A stretch of DNA of 64,000 nucleotides from Cohnella herbarum (GTDB taxonomy: Bacteria > Bacillota > Bacilli > Paenibacillales > Paenibacillaceae). This document shows, in pieces, positions 29,166-38,924 of this stretch (position 1 is the first letter of the stretch; each line of letters starts with the position of its first letter). The stretch spans positions 4,180,501 to 4,244,500 of the forward strand of contig NZ_CP051680.1 of the NCBI RefSeq assembly GCF_012849095.1, read 5' to 3'. The notes beneath the pieces are model-generated. The model was not told the DNA's origin and did no database searches. It saw nothing but the letters and a program-made list of their open reading frames with translations. The position numbers and the translations under genes are program-made.

Positions 29166-29263
29166 TTGACGAACATCCCTTTCAACGGAAAATAATAGAA
29201 TGGATACATCTAGCACCCATCGTATCACATTGGAAGGCAATTCCACACCCATATATACGTAAA

Positions 29264-29299
29264 ATAGCCCCCGTTTATATCATGATAAACGGAGGCTAT
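29264..29299 (-). terminator. hairpin upstream of the esterase gene
   Basis: A 15-bp inverted repeat with one mismatch (ATAGCCcCCGTTTAT against ATAAACGGAGGCTAT, six-base loop) followed on the minus strand by TTTTACG. It could terminate transcripts coming from the isomerase operon at 29750. The U tract is short. Confidence 0.55.
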
Positions 29300-29749
29300 C
29301 GTTGACAACGGCTATTCATTTATCGTCTTCCCTATCCTTTCATTCCGCGCCATTGCATATATGCGCTATCGAATCTTATACTCCTTGCATTCCCTGCTTG
29401 TCTATGATCGATTGGGTCCCGCATGCCCACGGATTACGAAAAAGCTGTCACCTGCTTCTTCTCGGCACGATCCGATCCCGGCATGCTTCGCTTTCATTCT
29501 CCAATGGACTATCCCCTTTCGGTTTGAAGTTTATTTTAATCGGCTCAGGCGCTTGGTTAGCCTTGCGGCAATAACGAATGCCCTACGGTGGTGGAGGGTC
29601 CGATTCGTCTTTCGTGCGCCTGAAACCGAGTAAAACCGCTCGCCTTGCGAGAGAGAAACCTCGATTTCGTATTTCATCGTTACCTTTATGCTTCTTATTA
29701 ACCCGATATTAACGAGGTTAAACAGCCAACGGAGAAATAAACCGCATGA
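29300..29749. other. 450-base gap with no convincing gene
   Basis: Nothing recognisable is encoded. The plus-strand open frames here have no ribosome site and no family features. On the minus strand a 48-codon frame (29677-29531) starts M-K-Y-E-I-E-V-S-L and has an AAAGG site five bases upstream, but its basic, low-information sequence is not enough to call a gene. It may be the 3' region of the isomerase transcript, ending at the hairpin at 29264. Confidence 0.4.
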
Positions 29750-30619
29750 TCACCTAAAATATCGAACCAAATGGGCCAACGCTTTTTCCACGCCCTGGCA
29801 CTCGGCATCCAGCGAACCCCAGTATCGGTGATCCTCCAACTCTATGCTGATCGCTCCGCGATAACCGATCCGTTCCAAGCGAACGGCGACTTTGCCCCAA
29901 TCCACCTCTCCGTGTCCCGGTATCGTATACCGCCAAGAGCCTTCCGAGAAGTCGTATTTTGACCCGAAGGTGGCCGGCAACGTCCCGCACTCGTACATCT
30001 CATCGGACAAAATCTCCGTATCCTTCCCATGGCAGTGGTTGATCCGCTCACCGAATTCGGATAACGCGCGAATATAATCGATACCTAACCGAACCAAATG
30101 GGAGGGATCGTAATTAAGTCCGAAATGCTTCGATGGAATCGCCTCGAACATCGCCCGCCACATCTCGGGGGTACATCCGAGCGTCGGATAATAAGGCGCA
30201 GGTCCCGGCCAGCCCTCGATAGCCATGTAGATTCCCTTCTTCTCGGCATGTTTGACAAGCTCCGGGAACGTATCTTTCCAAATTGCGAAGCCTTCCGCGC
30301 GAGGAAGCGTAACATCGTCGGGCACCAGGCACATGAACAGAATCTGCCCGCCGAGCTCGGACATTCCGTCCATTTGCTTCTTCAGAGTTTCCGCCGCGTC
30401 CGAGCGAAGAGCTTCGTCCCGGCTAAGCAAATACCTGACGTTCCGCGCATCCACCGAACCGATGCCGATGCCGGCTCCGTCGCAAGCCGATTTCACTTCA
30501 TGCGTTAATTCCGGCACATCCAGAACGTCCAATCCGGTTTTCGCCGCCCAATCGGCTACCGCATGAATTCCCTCCTTCCCGATCTTGGGAGGAATTCGCA
30601 TGCCTAATTTGTAATTCAT
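29750..30619 (-). CDS. sugar phosphate isomerase/epimerase (xylose-isomerase-like TIM barrel)
   Basis: A 289-residue AP_endonuc_2-type TIM-barrel protein. Metal-binding candidates are seen in M-A-I-E-G-W, N-Y-D-P-S-H-L, I-N-H-C-H-G-K-D and the C-terminal I-S-I-E-L-E-D, matching the Glu/Asp/His/Glu ligand set of sugar epimerases and isomerases. Its start overlaps the Gfo/Idh/MocA gene by four bases (ATGA), so they are translationally coupled. Pairs of this kind commonly convert sugars or inositols through keto intermediates; the substrate is not evident. Confidence 0.9.
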   Translation of the reverse strand: MNYKLGMRIPPKIGKEGIHAVADWAAKTGLDVLDVPELTHEVKSACDGAGIGIGSVDARNVRYLLSRDEALRSDAAETLKKQMDGMSELGGQILFMCLVPDDVTLPRAEGFAIWKDTFPELVKHAEKKGIYMAIEGWPGPAPYYPTLGCTPEMWRAMFEAIPSKHFGLNYDPSHLVRLGIDYIRALSEFGERINHCHGKDTEILSDEMYECGTLPATFGSKYDFSEGSWRYTIPGHGEVDWGKVAVRLERIGYRGAISIELEDHRYWGSLDAECQGVEKALAHLVRYFR

Positions 30620-31608
30620 AGGTCAGCTCCCTTACCGCTCGCAATTGGGATTGGAGAATATCCGGCACCTTCGTAGATCATCTCCGATAGCTTCACGACC
30701 TTGTAGGCGAATTCTCCGCTTACCGCTACATCGCTCCGGCCTAGAACGGCGTCAATGAAGCTCTTGTCTTGGTTGGTCGTCTGCTCCGGAAGCTCCGGCA
30801 CGATCGGTTCCTCCTTGTAACGTCTAAGCGTAATCTTGCCATTCTCGTAGAAAATCCCGCCTTCTTCTCCGCAGAACACGTATGTTTCATGCCAGCACGG
30901 CGAATATCCCACAAGATTCAGCGAGGCTATCGCCCCCTCGGCAAATCGGATCGAAGTAAACGTGTCAATCTCGACCGGCGACCCATGCTTGTGCAATTGA
31001 GGCTTAACCTCTATCGGCGTAAGTCCCGTCGTCCACAACAAGACATCGATAATATGGCTGCCGGAGTCCATGAGAAAACCGCCGCCCGACAGGGACGGAT
31101 CTTGGCGCCATGTTCCGGGAGTTCCCTGCTTCCACTCCTGATAGAGAGAGGCCGTAATGGAAGTCAGCTTGCCGATCTCCCCTCTAGCGATTGCATCTTT
31201 AATATACAGAAACTCGGGTTGAAAATGACGCTGGTACGACACCTGCAATATTTTACCCGACTTGTTAGCCGTTTCGATCAGTTGAGCAGCCTCGCCGGAT
31301 GAGCAGGTCATCGGTTTCTCGATCAAGACATGAAGTCCGCGGTTCAGAACGTCCATCGCTTGCTTGAAATGCAGCGTGTGAGGGGAACAGATGACTACGG
31401 CATCCAACTCGCAACTATCGAGCATCATCGCGTAATCGCCGAACTCTTCTACCCCCGACAAGTCAAACTTGCCGATAAATGATTCCCTGCTTTTATCGCT
31501 GGTATCCGAGATTGCGACAATCTCTACCTCCGGCAACTCCAGCAATTGCCTACCGTGCCATTGCGCGATGCCTCCCGTACCGATCATTCCGACGCGAATG
31601 CTGCTCAT
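30616..31608 (-). CDS. Gfo/Idh/MocA-family oxidoreductase (copy near the isomerase)
   Basis: A 330-residue dehydrogenase. The N-terminal Rossmann fold has G-M-I-G-T-G-G-I-A-Q-W-H, and the E-K-P-M-T-C motif near residue 98 is the family signature. The C-terminal domain has the G-S-H-I-I-D active-site segment near residue 180. It oxidises or reduces a sugar or polyol with NAD(P). It overlaps the isomerase gene downstream, and lies 110 bases after the DeoR regulator gene without an intervening terminator, so it may be the tail of the larger operon starting at 37416. Confidence 0.92.
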   Translation of the reverse strand: MSSIRVGMIGTGGIAQWHGRQLLELPEVEIVAISDTSDKSRESFIGKFDLSGVEEFGDYAMMLDSCELDAVVICSPHTLHFKQAMDVLNRGLHVLIEKPMTCSSGEAAQLIETANKSGKILQVSYQRHFQPEFLYIKDAIARGEIGKLTSITASLYQEWKQGTPGTWRQDPSLSGGGFLMDSGSHIIDVLLWTTGLTPIEVKPQLHKHGSPVEIDTFTSIRFAEGAIASLNLVGYSPCWHETYVFCGEEGGIFYENGKITLRRYKEEPIVPELPEQTTNQDKSFIDAVLGRSDVAVSGEFAYKVVKLSEMIYEGAGYSPIPIASGKGADL

Positions 31609-31718
31609 TGAATTTACCCTCCCGCGATATGAGAATCGGATAAGACAGCTTCAGGGTAGCAAATAACCGTAATCGTGTATATACGCAAACGCGACATGCT
31701 CCTACGATATTGGCGATG

Positions 31719-32495
31719 TTAGAATGGGTTCGCGATCTCCAACCGGATACCCGCTTCTTCGCAAGCCCTCTGGAGGTCATCATCCGGCAAGCGATCCGTC
31801 ACTATCCGTCCTACTCCCGCTAGAGGAGCGAAAGATACGAGCACCTTGGCCCCGAACTTCGTATGGTCGAGCACGATATTCGTTTCCGCCGCCTGTCGGA
31901 TCGCGATCTGCTTGATCTCCGCCTCGTAAATGTTCGAGTTGCTGAATCCGTGTTCGGTATTCACGCCGGTCGCGCCTAGGAAAATACGATCGAACGCCAT
32001 TCCCGCCAAGCTTTGCGCCGCGATCGGACCGACGAGGGAGTTCGTCGCCTCGAGCAGCATGCCTCCGGTCATAAGTACCGGTATTTGTTTGCCGGACAGC
32101 TCCGCCAACACGTTAACCGCGTTGGTCACCACCGTAATCTTCATTCCGGCCGGCAAAAACTTCGCGATCTGCGAGGTTGTCGTACCGCCGTCCATGAATA
32201 CGGATTCCCCCGGTTGAATCAAGGACGCCGCATGACGGCCGATCCTCGCTTTCTCTTCCGTCAGAATGCCCGCCCTCTCCTGCAGGGCAACGTCTTTGCC
32301 GATGAATATAGCTCCCCCGAACGTCCGTTTGATCGCCCCGGTCTCTTCCAACTTCTCGAGATCCCGGCGGATCGTCATCTCCGTTACTTGGTAGGTTTCC
32401 TTCAGAATCGCGAGTTTCAATTCGCCCTCCCGGGAAATATGCTCCAGCATTTGCTGCTGCCTTGCGTTCAAACCTGGATATGCGTTTGTCCTCAT
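31719..32495 (-). CDS. DeoR-family transcriptional repressor
   Basis: A 258-residue regulator. Residues 5-60 form a winged helix (V-T-E-M-T-I-R-R-D-L-E-K-L) preceded by R-Q-Q-Q-M-L-E-H-I. The DeoRC sensor domain has F-M-D-G-G-T-T-T and G-A-T-G-V-N-T-E-H-G-F-S-N-S-N, which binds phosphorylated sugars in this family. It is the sixth gene of the run beginning with the aldolase at 37416, and the promoter of that run contains a perfect TGTTTGTTTA inverted repeat, a good candidate for its operator. Expected to repress until a sugar phosphate intermediate appears. Confidence 0.92.
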   Translation of the reverse strand: MRTNAYPGLNARQQQMLEHISREGELKLAILKETYQVTEMTIRRDLEKLEETGAIKRTFGGAIFIGKDVALQERAGILTEEKARIGRHAASLIQPGESVFMDGGTTTSQIAKFLPAGMKITVVTNAVNVLAELSGKQIPVLMTGGMLLEATNSLVGPIAAQSLAGMAFDRIFLGATGVNTEHGFSNSNIYEAEIKQIAIRQAAETNIVLDHTKFGAKVLVSFAPLAGVGRIVTDRLPDDDLQRACEEAGIRLEIANPF

Positions 32496-32548
32496 CCGAA
32501 ATGGCCTCCCGATTATCGTCTTGCCCGGTGTGCCTTTATTATCGCCGT

Positions 32549-33598
32549 CTAGCTGGTGACATTCAACTCTAACCGGTAGTTAGCCGAGGATCCTGGTTGC
32601 AAAATGAACGGTCCGCCATGGTTCTGTTCCTCCGCTCGTCCTTCTACCCTGCAATTGGAAGGCTCCAATCCGAGCACATGCTCGCCCGCGCCGGGCATGC
32701 GCCACTGAACGAGGTTCGGAAGCGTATCGACGGACCACTTTAGCGTTACCGCGAGAGGTCGACTAACGCCGCCTGCCGGAAAACGAGAATTGCTTACCCG
32801 CGCTTCCGCCATACCTTCCGCGTCCGCAGCCTCCCGCCTAAGTAAATGGTAATATACGGTTTCTTCGATCAACGCATCCGGCGCTTCCCATCGGCCGCAT
32901 TTTTCAAGCAAAGCGCCTCCGCTTCCCCGGGCTTCGCTATCGGCCTCCGGCAATACAATCTCCGTATGTTCCCCTAATAGAGGAAAGCCGAAGTTGAAAT
33001 GGTAGAGCATCATATGAGCGGCGGGTTGGAAACCGAAGTTCTCCACCCGGTCGTTGATCGTAACCCGGTTGTCTCCTAGACGACCGGAGATGCTTCTCGT
33101 CAGTCTAAGCTTGCTGCCGAAAATCGCGGTTTCTTCCACCACGCCCGAAACTTCCCACTCCAGTTCGTCGCCTACCCATTGTTCTCGTACGTTAACGTTT
33201 TTCGCGGGTGTATGATGAATCCTTCCATGCAGTCCATATGAACCTGTATCATCCGACGACGGCGAACCGACATGCGACAGACCGCACGTCATGAGAAGCC
33301 CGCCGGAAGCGGTGCGAAGCCAACCGACTCCCTCCGGTTCGTAATGCATAGGATGCGCGTTGCCGTTGGGAGATTGCCAGGATAAGGACGCTCCCCACGC
33401 TTGGGCATGAGAGATATCGAGACCTTTGGAGGGAACCACGTCGAAGGAAAGTCCGGCTCCCGTCCGGACTTCAATCAGCTCCGTGCCCGCTTCCTTGCCT
33501 TCCGTCAGCTTCATTCGCCGAACGCCGCCGATCTGTCCGAGATGACCGACGCGGGCTTCGACTTCCCGGCGCGTCATCTTCTCCCCGTATAACAGCAA
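32549..33598 (-). CDS. DUF4432 family protein (aldose 1-epimerase-like fold)
   Basis: A 349-residue protein beginning L-Y-G-E-K-M-T-R-R-E-V-E-A-R-V-G, the normal start for this family. The beta-sandwich of galactose-mutarotase type is indicated by the spread of beta strands and by L-Y-H-F-N-F-G-F-P-L-L near residues 195-205, with conserved G-G-L-L-M-T-C-G-L. Family members bind sugars and may interconvert anomers; activity is unproven. It sits between the lyxose-isomerase-like gene (18 bases) and the DeoR gene (53 bases) of the same operon. Confidence 0.87.
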   Translation of the reverse strand: MLLYGEKMTRREVEARVGHLGQIGGVRRMKLTEGKEAGTELIEVRTGAGLSFDVVPSKGLDISHAQAWGASLSWQSPNGNAHPMHYEPEGVGWLRTASGGLLMTCGLSHVGSPSSDDTGSYGLHGRIHHTPAKNVNVREQWVGDELEWEVSGVVEETAIFGSKLRLTRSISGRLGDNRVTINDRVENFGFQPAAHMMLYHFNFGFPLLGEHTEIVLPEADSEARGSGGALLEKCGRWEAPDALIEETVYYHLLRREAADAEGMAEARVSNSRFPAGGVSRPLAVTLKWSVDTLPNLVQWRMPGAGEHVLGLEPSNCRVEGRAEEQNHGGPFILQPGSSANYRLELNVTS

Positions 33599-33616
33599 GC
33601 CGAGCGCCTCCTCTCG

Positions 33617-35404
<1,788 letters not shown>

Positions 35405-35408
<4 letters not shown>

Positions 35409-36571
35409 GCCTCGCTCCCCCAGTCGACGACCGCGGTTCCGCCCGTCTTATGGGATTCGAGAGCGGCGGTAAACAGCCGGTGGCTCCCTGCCGCTTCTTC
35501 CGGCAAAGCGCAAGTGAACGATTGCTGCATGCCTTCCTTGCCATGAACGACCTCATCGCAGAAGGCTGCCCACATCTGCAAGATGGAATCCGAGAAACCG
35601 AATTCGAAGATGCCGCCGGTGATCGTTCCGTAAGCCGATTTATAAGGCGCGTCTACGACATGCCAAGCCTGCTGACCGCCCGGGGTATACGGAAGCGACG
35701 CGACTTGCTTCGGATTCTTCGTCGTGAACTCCGCGGATAATTCGGTGCCTTGAATACGAATGAACCAAGTATTCGCATGCCCCGGAGCGATCCGTTTCGT
35801 GGAAAGCACCATCGGGAATTGTTGATCGTCCGTCTTGACGTCGCAAGCGAGAATCGCATTGTCCCATGTCTCGCATGGCGCGGATCCGCCTTTTCCGTCT
35901 GGACGCTCCTCAACGATCTTAGAAAGCAGAGCCCGCACGCTCTTCGGTTTCCAGCCGAAACGCATCGGTAAATGAAGCACGTGCAGCCCAAGATCGCCCA
36001 TGCAGCCGTACTCCCCGTTCGTAGCGATACGGCGCTTCCAGTTAATCGCTTTCGTAGGGTCAAGGTCGCTGGAATGCCAGAATCCGGCTTCGACTTCGAT
36101 GATCCGTCCGAACTTGCCTTCGTTCACCCACTGAACGATCTGTTGCGCGCCAGGGAAAAACGGAAACTCCGACGAACTTCGCACGACGACTTGAGGATTT
36201 GCCTTGATCGCGGCCGCGATCGCTTCGTTCGCCTCACGGTCGATACCGAAAGGCTTCTCCCCCAGAAGATGCTTGCCCGCTTGAATAATATCGATATAGA
36301 TTTGCTCGTGCAAATTGTGCGGAACCGCGCAATAGATCGCTTCGACAGTAGAGTCGGCAAGCAATTCCTTATAGTCCGTGTAAGCCGACTTCACGCTAGG
36401 CACGTTCTCTTGAAACCACTGGGTCGCGGCCGGGTTCGCGTCGCATACCGCCACGATGCGAGGTTCGAAATCCACGCCCGTCAGATGGCACCAGCGGGCA
36501 GCCGCGCTGGCGAATTCCTTGCCCATCAACCCGCAGCCGATAACGCCGAACGATACGATTTTCTTCGCCAT
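35405..36571 (-). CDS. Gfo/Idh/MocA-family oxidoreductase (copy in aldolase operon)
   Basis: A 388-residue dehydrogenase. The N-terminal NAD(P) fold has G-V-I-G-C-G-L-M-G-K-E-F, then the E-K-P-F-G motif near residue 107 and an active-site segment G-D-L-G-L-H-V-L-H near residue 193. It is longer than the 30616 relative, and the two are only distantly similar. It shares a base with the aldolase stop (start at 36571) and overlaps the kinase gene, so it is in the middle of a tight operon. It likely oxidises the incoming sugar or glycoside to a keto form. Confidence 0.92.
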
Positions 36572-37416
36572 TAGTTTTGCGCTCCTTTCAGAATCGCGAG
36601 CGCTTGCTCCGCGCTTGCTCCATCGTGCACGATGCTCATCAATGCGGAAGTCATGCCTCCCGGTGTCGGATGTTGGATTACATTACGTCCGTAAACGATA
36701 CCTGAAGCGCCTTGATTCATGAGCTCTACCGTACGGTTAACGATTTCCTCGTCGCTAGCCCGTCCGCCTCCGCGTACGAGAACCGGAATGCCCGAGGCCA
36801 CTTCAATGACGCGATGGTACTCCGTTACGTCGTCGCTAGGATCGGCTTTGATGACGTCCGCGCCGAGTTCGACGGCTTGCCGTACTAGCGGCATGATTTT
36901 ACGGATATCCCCGTCCACCATGTAGCCGCCCTTCTCTTCGTTCGGCAGCATAACAAGCGGTTCTACCATAAGAGGCATGCCGTATTTCTCGCTTTCCGTC
37001 TTCAGAATCGCGACGTTGCGCACGCATTGGTGGTGAAGCTCCGGCTGGCCCGGAAGCAACAGCAAGTTCACGCACACGGCAACGGCGTCCAAGCGGACGG
37101 CTTGCTCGATCGCGCGATCGATCAATTCGCTGAACAGGAAGCGCGGCAGCACGTTTCCGTAGATGTTGGCGGCATCCGTACGCAAGACGAGCCCCGGCTT
37201 CGTTTTACCCGGTATTTCCTGCAGCAATCTGGCCTGCCCCGTGCTTAGTTGGATGCAATCGGGCCCTGCTTGGACGACCGTTTCGATGGCGCTTTTCATA
37301 TTTTCTATGCCGGACAGGAACGAGAACTCGTTAAAAAAGCCATGATCGATAGCCACGTCGAAGCATTTGCCCTGCGCGCTGAACATCCGGTTTAATCTCG
37401 GCTTCGTAGTAGACAT
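36571..37416 (-). CDS. class I aldolase of the DeoC/FbaB/LsrF-like family
   Basis: A 281-residue TIM-barrel protein. Recognisable strands include F-D-V-A-I-D-H-G-F-F-N-E near residue 20, L-V-L-R-T-D-A-A-N, and the segment D-V-I-K-A-D-P-S-D near residue 190 whose Lys is the likely Schiff-base residue. A phosphate-binding V-L-V-R-G-G-G-R-A-S and G-A-S-G-I-V-Y-G-R-N-V-I-Q-H-P follow. It is related to Cgl0159-like aldolases and to fructose-bisphosphate aldolase class I. It is the first gene of the operon and should cleave the kinase product to a triose phosphate and an aldehyde. Confidence 0.88.
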   Translation of the reverse strand: MSTTKPRLNRMFSAQGKCFDVAIDHGFFNEFSFLSGIENMKSAIETVVQAGPDCIQLSTGQARLLQEIPGKTKPGLVLRTDAANIYGNVLPRFLFSELIDRAIEQAVRLDAVAVCVNLLLLPGQPELHHQCVRNVAILKTESEKYGMPLMVEPLVMLPNEEKGGYMVDGDIRKIMPLVRQAVELGADVIKADPSDDVTEYHRVIEVASGIPVLVRGGGRASDEEIVNRTVELMNQGASGIVYGRNVIQHPTPGGMTSALMSIVHDGASAEQALAILKGAQN

Positions 37417-37450
37417 GATAATAACCTCTCCTCTTAGCTTAAATCAATTT

Positions 37451-37496
37451 TGTTTGTTTATAACATTATACTATATTAAACAAACATTTATGTCGA
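37451..37496 (-). promoter_or_regulatory. promoter and operator of the aldolase operon
   Basis: A perfect 10-bp inverted repeat, TGTTTGTTTA (37451-37460) and TAAACAAACA (37477-37486), is separated by 16 bases. A minus-strand TATAAT (37465-37470) and overlapping TAGTAT lie between the arms, and a TCGACA element at 37491-37496 is a possible -35 box, so the upstream arm sits in the promoter spacer. Binding would block RNA polymerase, as expected for the DeoR repressor encoded in the operon. The link to that regulator is inference. Confidence 0.6.
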
Positions 37497-37586
37497 GCTA
37501 TTTTTGTTTCTTTCGATCATCGATGGGTCGTCATGGTTTGACAGCCCTTGGGAGTTCGATCATAATAAAGGAAATAAAGTCGGGGA

Positions 37587-37638
37587 AGCACCTCACAAAG
37601 TCAAACACAAGACGTGTTGCTTTGCAGGTGCTATTTTT
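37587..37638 (+). promoter_or_regulatory. terminator-like leader hairpin upstream of Uma2 copy 3
   Basis: AGCACCT, CAAAG and CAA-CAC pair with GTGTTG, CTTTG and AGGTGCT, followed by five T residues and then the GGAGG ribosome site for the ATG at 37659. The sequence closely matches the leader of Uma2 copy 2 at 16174-16227. Since the upstream neighbour is divergent, this copy cannot be the terminator of a preceding gene and is better read as an attenuator or shared leader element. Confidence 0.6.
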
Positions 37639-37658
37639 ATGGGGCGGAGGTTGTTGAA

Positions 37659-38255
37659 ATGAAAAAGAAAACTCTCGAAGAGGTCATGAAGGAGTCTCCC
37701 GTTACTTACGAGATTTATGCCAATATGGTCGATGACGGCAATCGTTATGAGATCTCGGACGGCGTGCTGGAGTTGATGAGCCCAGCTCCTACATTCATCC
37801 ATCAAGCAATCAGTTATGAGTTGCAGTATATACTCAACTCAAGTTGCCGTAACGAGTTTATTATCGTTTCATCCCCGATCGATGTCATCTTGTCCGACAC
37901 GGAAGTTCGGCAGCCAGACCTTGTTATGGTCCACCGCAACAGAGTATCTATCATTAGCAATAGAGGAATTAACGGCGCTCCCGATCTTGTTGCGGAGATC
38001 ACTTCCGAGCATTCCCGCAGGCGGGACAAGGTGACGAAGCGCAGCGTGTACGCCCGATATCAAGTTCCCGAATACTGGATCGTCGACCCTTCCAACTTCA
38101 CCTTGGAGCAATACGTTCTAGATGGCGACCGCTACGAGCTAGCGGAGGTCTACGCCGGAGACGATACAATCCATTCCAAGACGGCTCCTTGCGTCTCGTT
38201 CAGCATGAACGAGATCGTACGCAGCCTTCCCGTGCCTCCGGAGATGTTGGAATAG
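37659..38255 (+). CDS. Uma2/DUF820-family protein, copy 3
   Basis: A 198-residue protein started at the ATG at 37659 after GGAGG; the frame extends 15 codons upstream through the leader hairpin. It has P-V-T-Y-E-I-Y-A-N-M-V-D-D-G-N-R-Y-E, V-R-Q-P-D-L-V-M-V-H-R, P-D-L-V-A-E-I-T-S-E-H-S-R-R-R-D-K, Y-A-R-Y-Q-V-P-E-Y-W-I-V-D-P. This is the PD-(D/E)xK-like core of the Uma2 family. It is intact, unlike copy 2, and is followed 45 bases later by a second intact gene on the same strand. Confidence 0.87.
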   Translation: MKKKTLEEVMKESPVTYEIYANMVDDGNRYEISDGVLELMSPAPTFIHQAISYELQYILNSSCRNEFIIVSSPIDVILSDTEVRQPDLVMVHRNRVSIISNRGINGAPDLVAEITSEHSRRRDKVTKRSVYARYQVPEYWIVDPSNFTLEQYVLDGDRYELAEVYAGDDTIHSKTAPCVSFSMNEIVRSLPVPPEMLE

Positions 38256-38300
38256 CATAGTGGTTGGTTGAGAATCTATTATAAGGAGGGAACTATTCGC

Positions 38301-38885
38301 ATGGAAAAAGACAAAAAAGCCGCCGATAGAGTAAAAGATCAACAAGTCACTTACGAGATCTATGCGGAAATGCCGGATGACGGCAAACGATACGAAGTCA
38401 TCGACGGGATGTTGGAACTGATGTCTCCGAGTCCGACAGCGGCGCATCAGTCCATTTCGTTGGAACTGATCCATGAATTGCGTCAAGGTTGCAAAACGGA
38501 TTACTTGATCTACGTCGCTCCCCTGGACGTCATCCTGAACGATACGAACGTCGTGCAGCCTGACGTACTCATGATTCATCGCAGTCGCCAACACATCGTG
38601 ACTTCCCGGGGAGTCGAAGGTCCGCCGGATCTGGTAGTGGAGGTCCTATCTCCCGGCTCGAGGAAACGGGACAGACTGAAGAAGATGGCGGTATACGAGA
38701 AACACGGAGTGCCGGAATACTGGATCATCGATCCGGAAGCCCGAACGTTGGAGCAGTATCGGCTGAACGATCGCAAACAATTCGATCTGCTCGAATTGTT
38801 CGAGGGCGACGACATGGTCGTTTCGGACAAGCTGCCTTGCGTGTCATTCGTCGTCCACCGCATTTTCAGCGATATTCCTCAATGA
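38301..38885 (+). CDS. Uma2/DUF820-family protein, copy 4
   Basis: A 194-residue protein started at the ATG at 38301, placed after AAGGAGGG. It has Q-Q-V-T-Y-E-I-Y-A-E-M-P-D-D-G-K-R-Y-E-V, V-Q-P-D-V-L-M-I-H-R, P-D-L-V-V-E-V-L-S-P-G-S-R-K-R-D and P-E-Y-W-I-I-D-P-E-A-R-T-L-E-Q-Y. It is closer in sequence to frameshifted copy 2 than to its neighbour copy 3, suggesting shuffling between the two sites. Function of the family is not established; the fold is nuclease-like. Confidence 0.87.
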   Translation: MEKDKKAADRVKDQQVTYEIYAEMPDDGKRYEVIDGMLELMSPSPTAAHQSISLELIHELRQGCKTDYLIYVAPLDVILNDTNVVQPDVLMIHRSRQHIVTSRGVEGPPDLVVEVLSPGSRKRDRLKKMAVYEKHGVPEYWIIDPEARTLEQYRLNDRKQFDLLELFEGDDMVVSDKLPCVSFVVHRIFSDIPQ

Positions 38886-38886
38886 G

Positions 38887-38919
38887 GGGAAGTCTCTTCC
38901 AAATCGAAAGAGACTTCCC
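38887..38919. terminator. hairpin between Uma2 copy 4 and the GxGYxYP gene
   Basis: A perfect 12-bp inverted repeat GGGAAGTCTCTT / AAGAGACTTCCC with a nine-base spacer separates two convergent genes. Neither side has a strong U tract, so it may act weakly in both directions or protect 3' ends. Confidence 0.6.
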
Positions 38920-38924
38920 GCAGT

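Noticed and set aside
28209..29252. Longer start for the esterase at 29252
   Set aside because: The extra 29 codons have no family similarity and the ATG at 29165 begins the conserved N terminus.
29531..29677. 48-codon minus-strand small open frame
   Set aside because: Only a weak ribosome site and no recognisable protein features; mentioned in the gap description instead.
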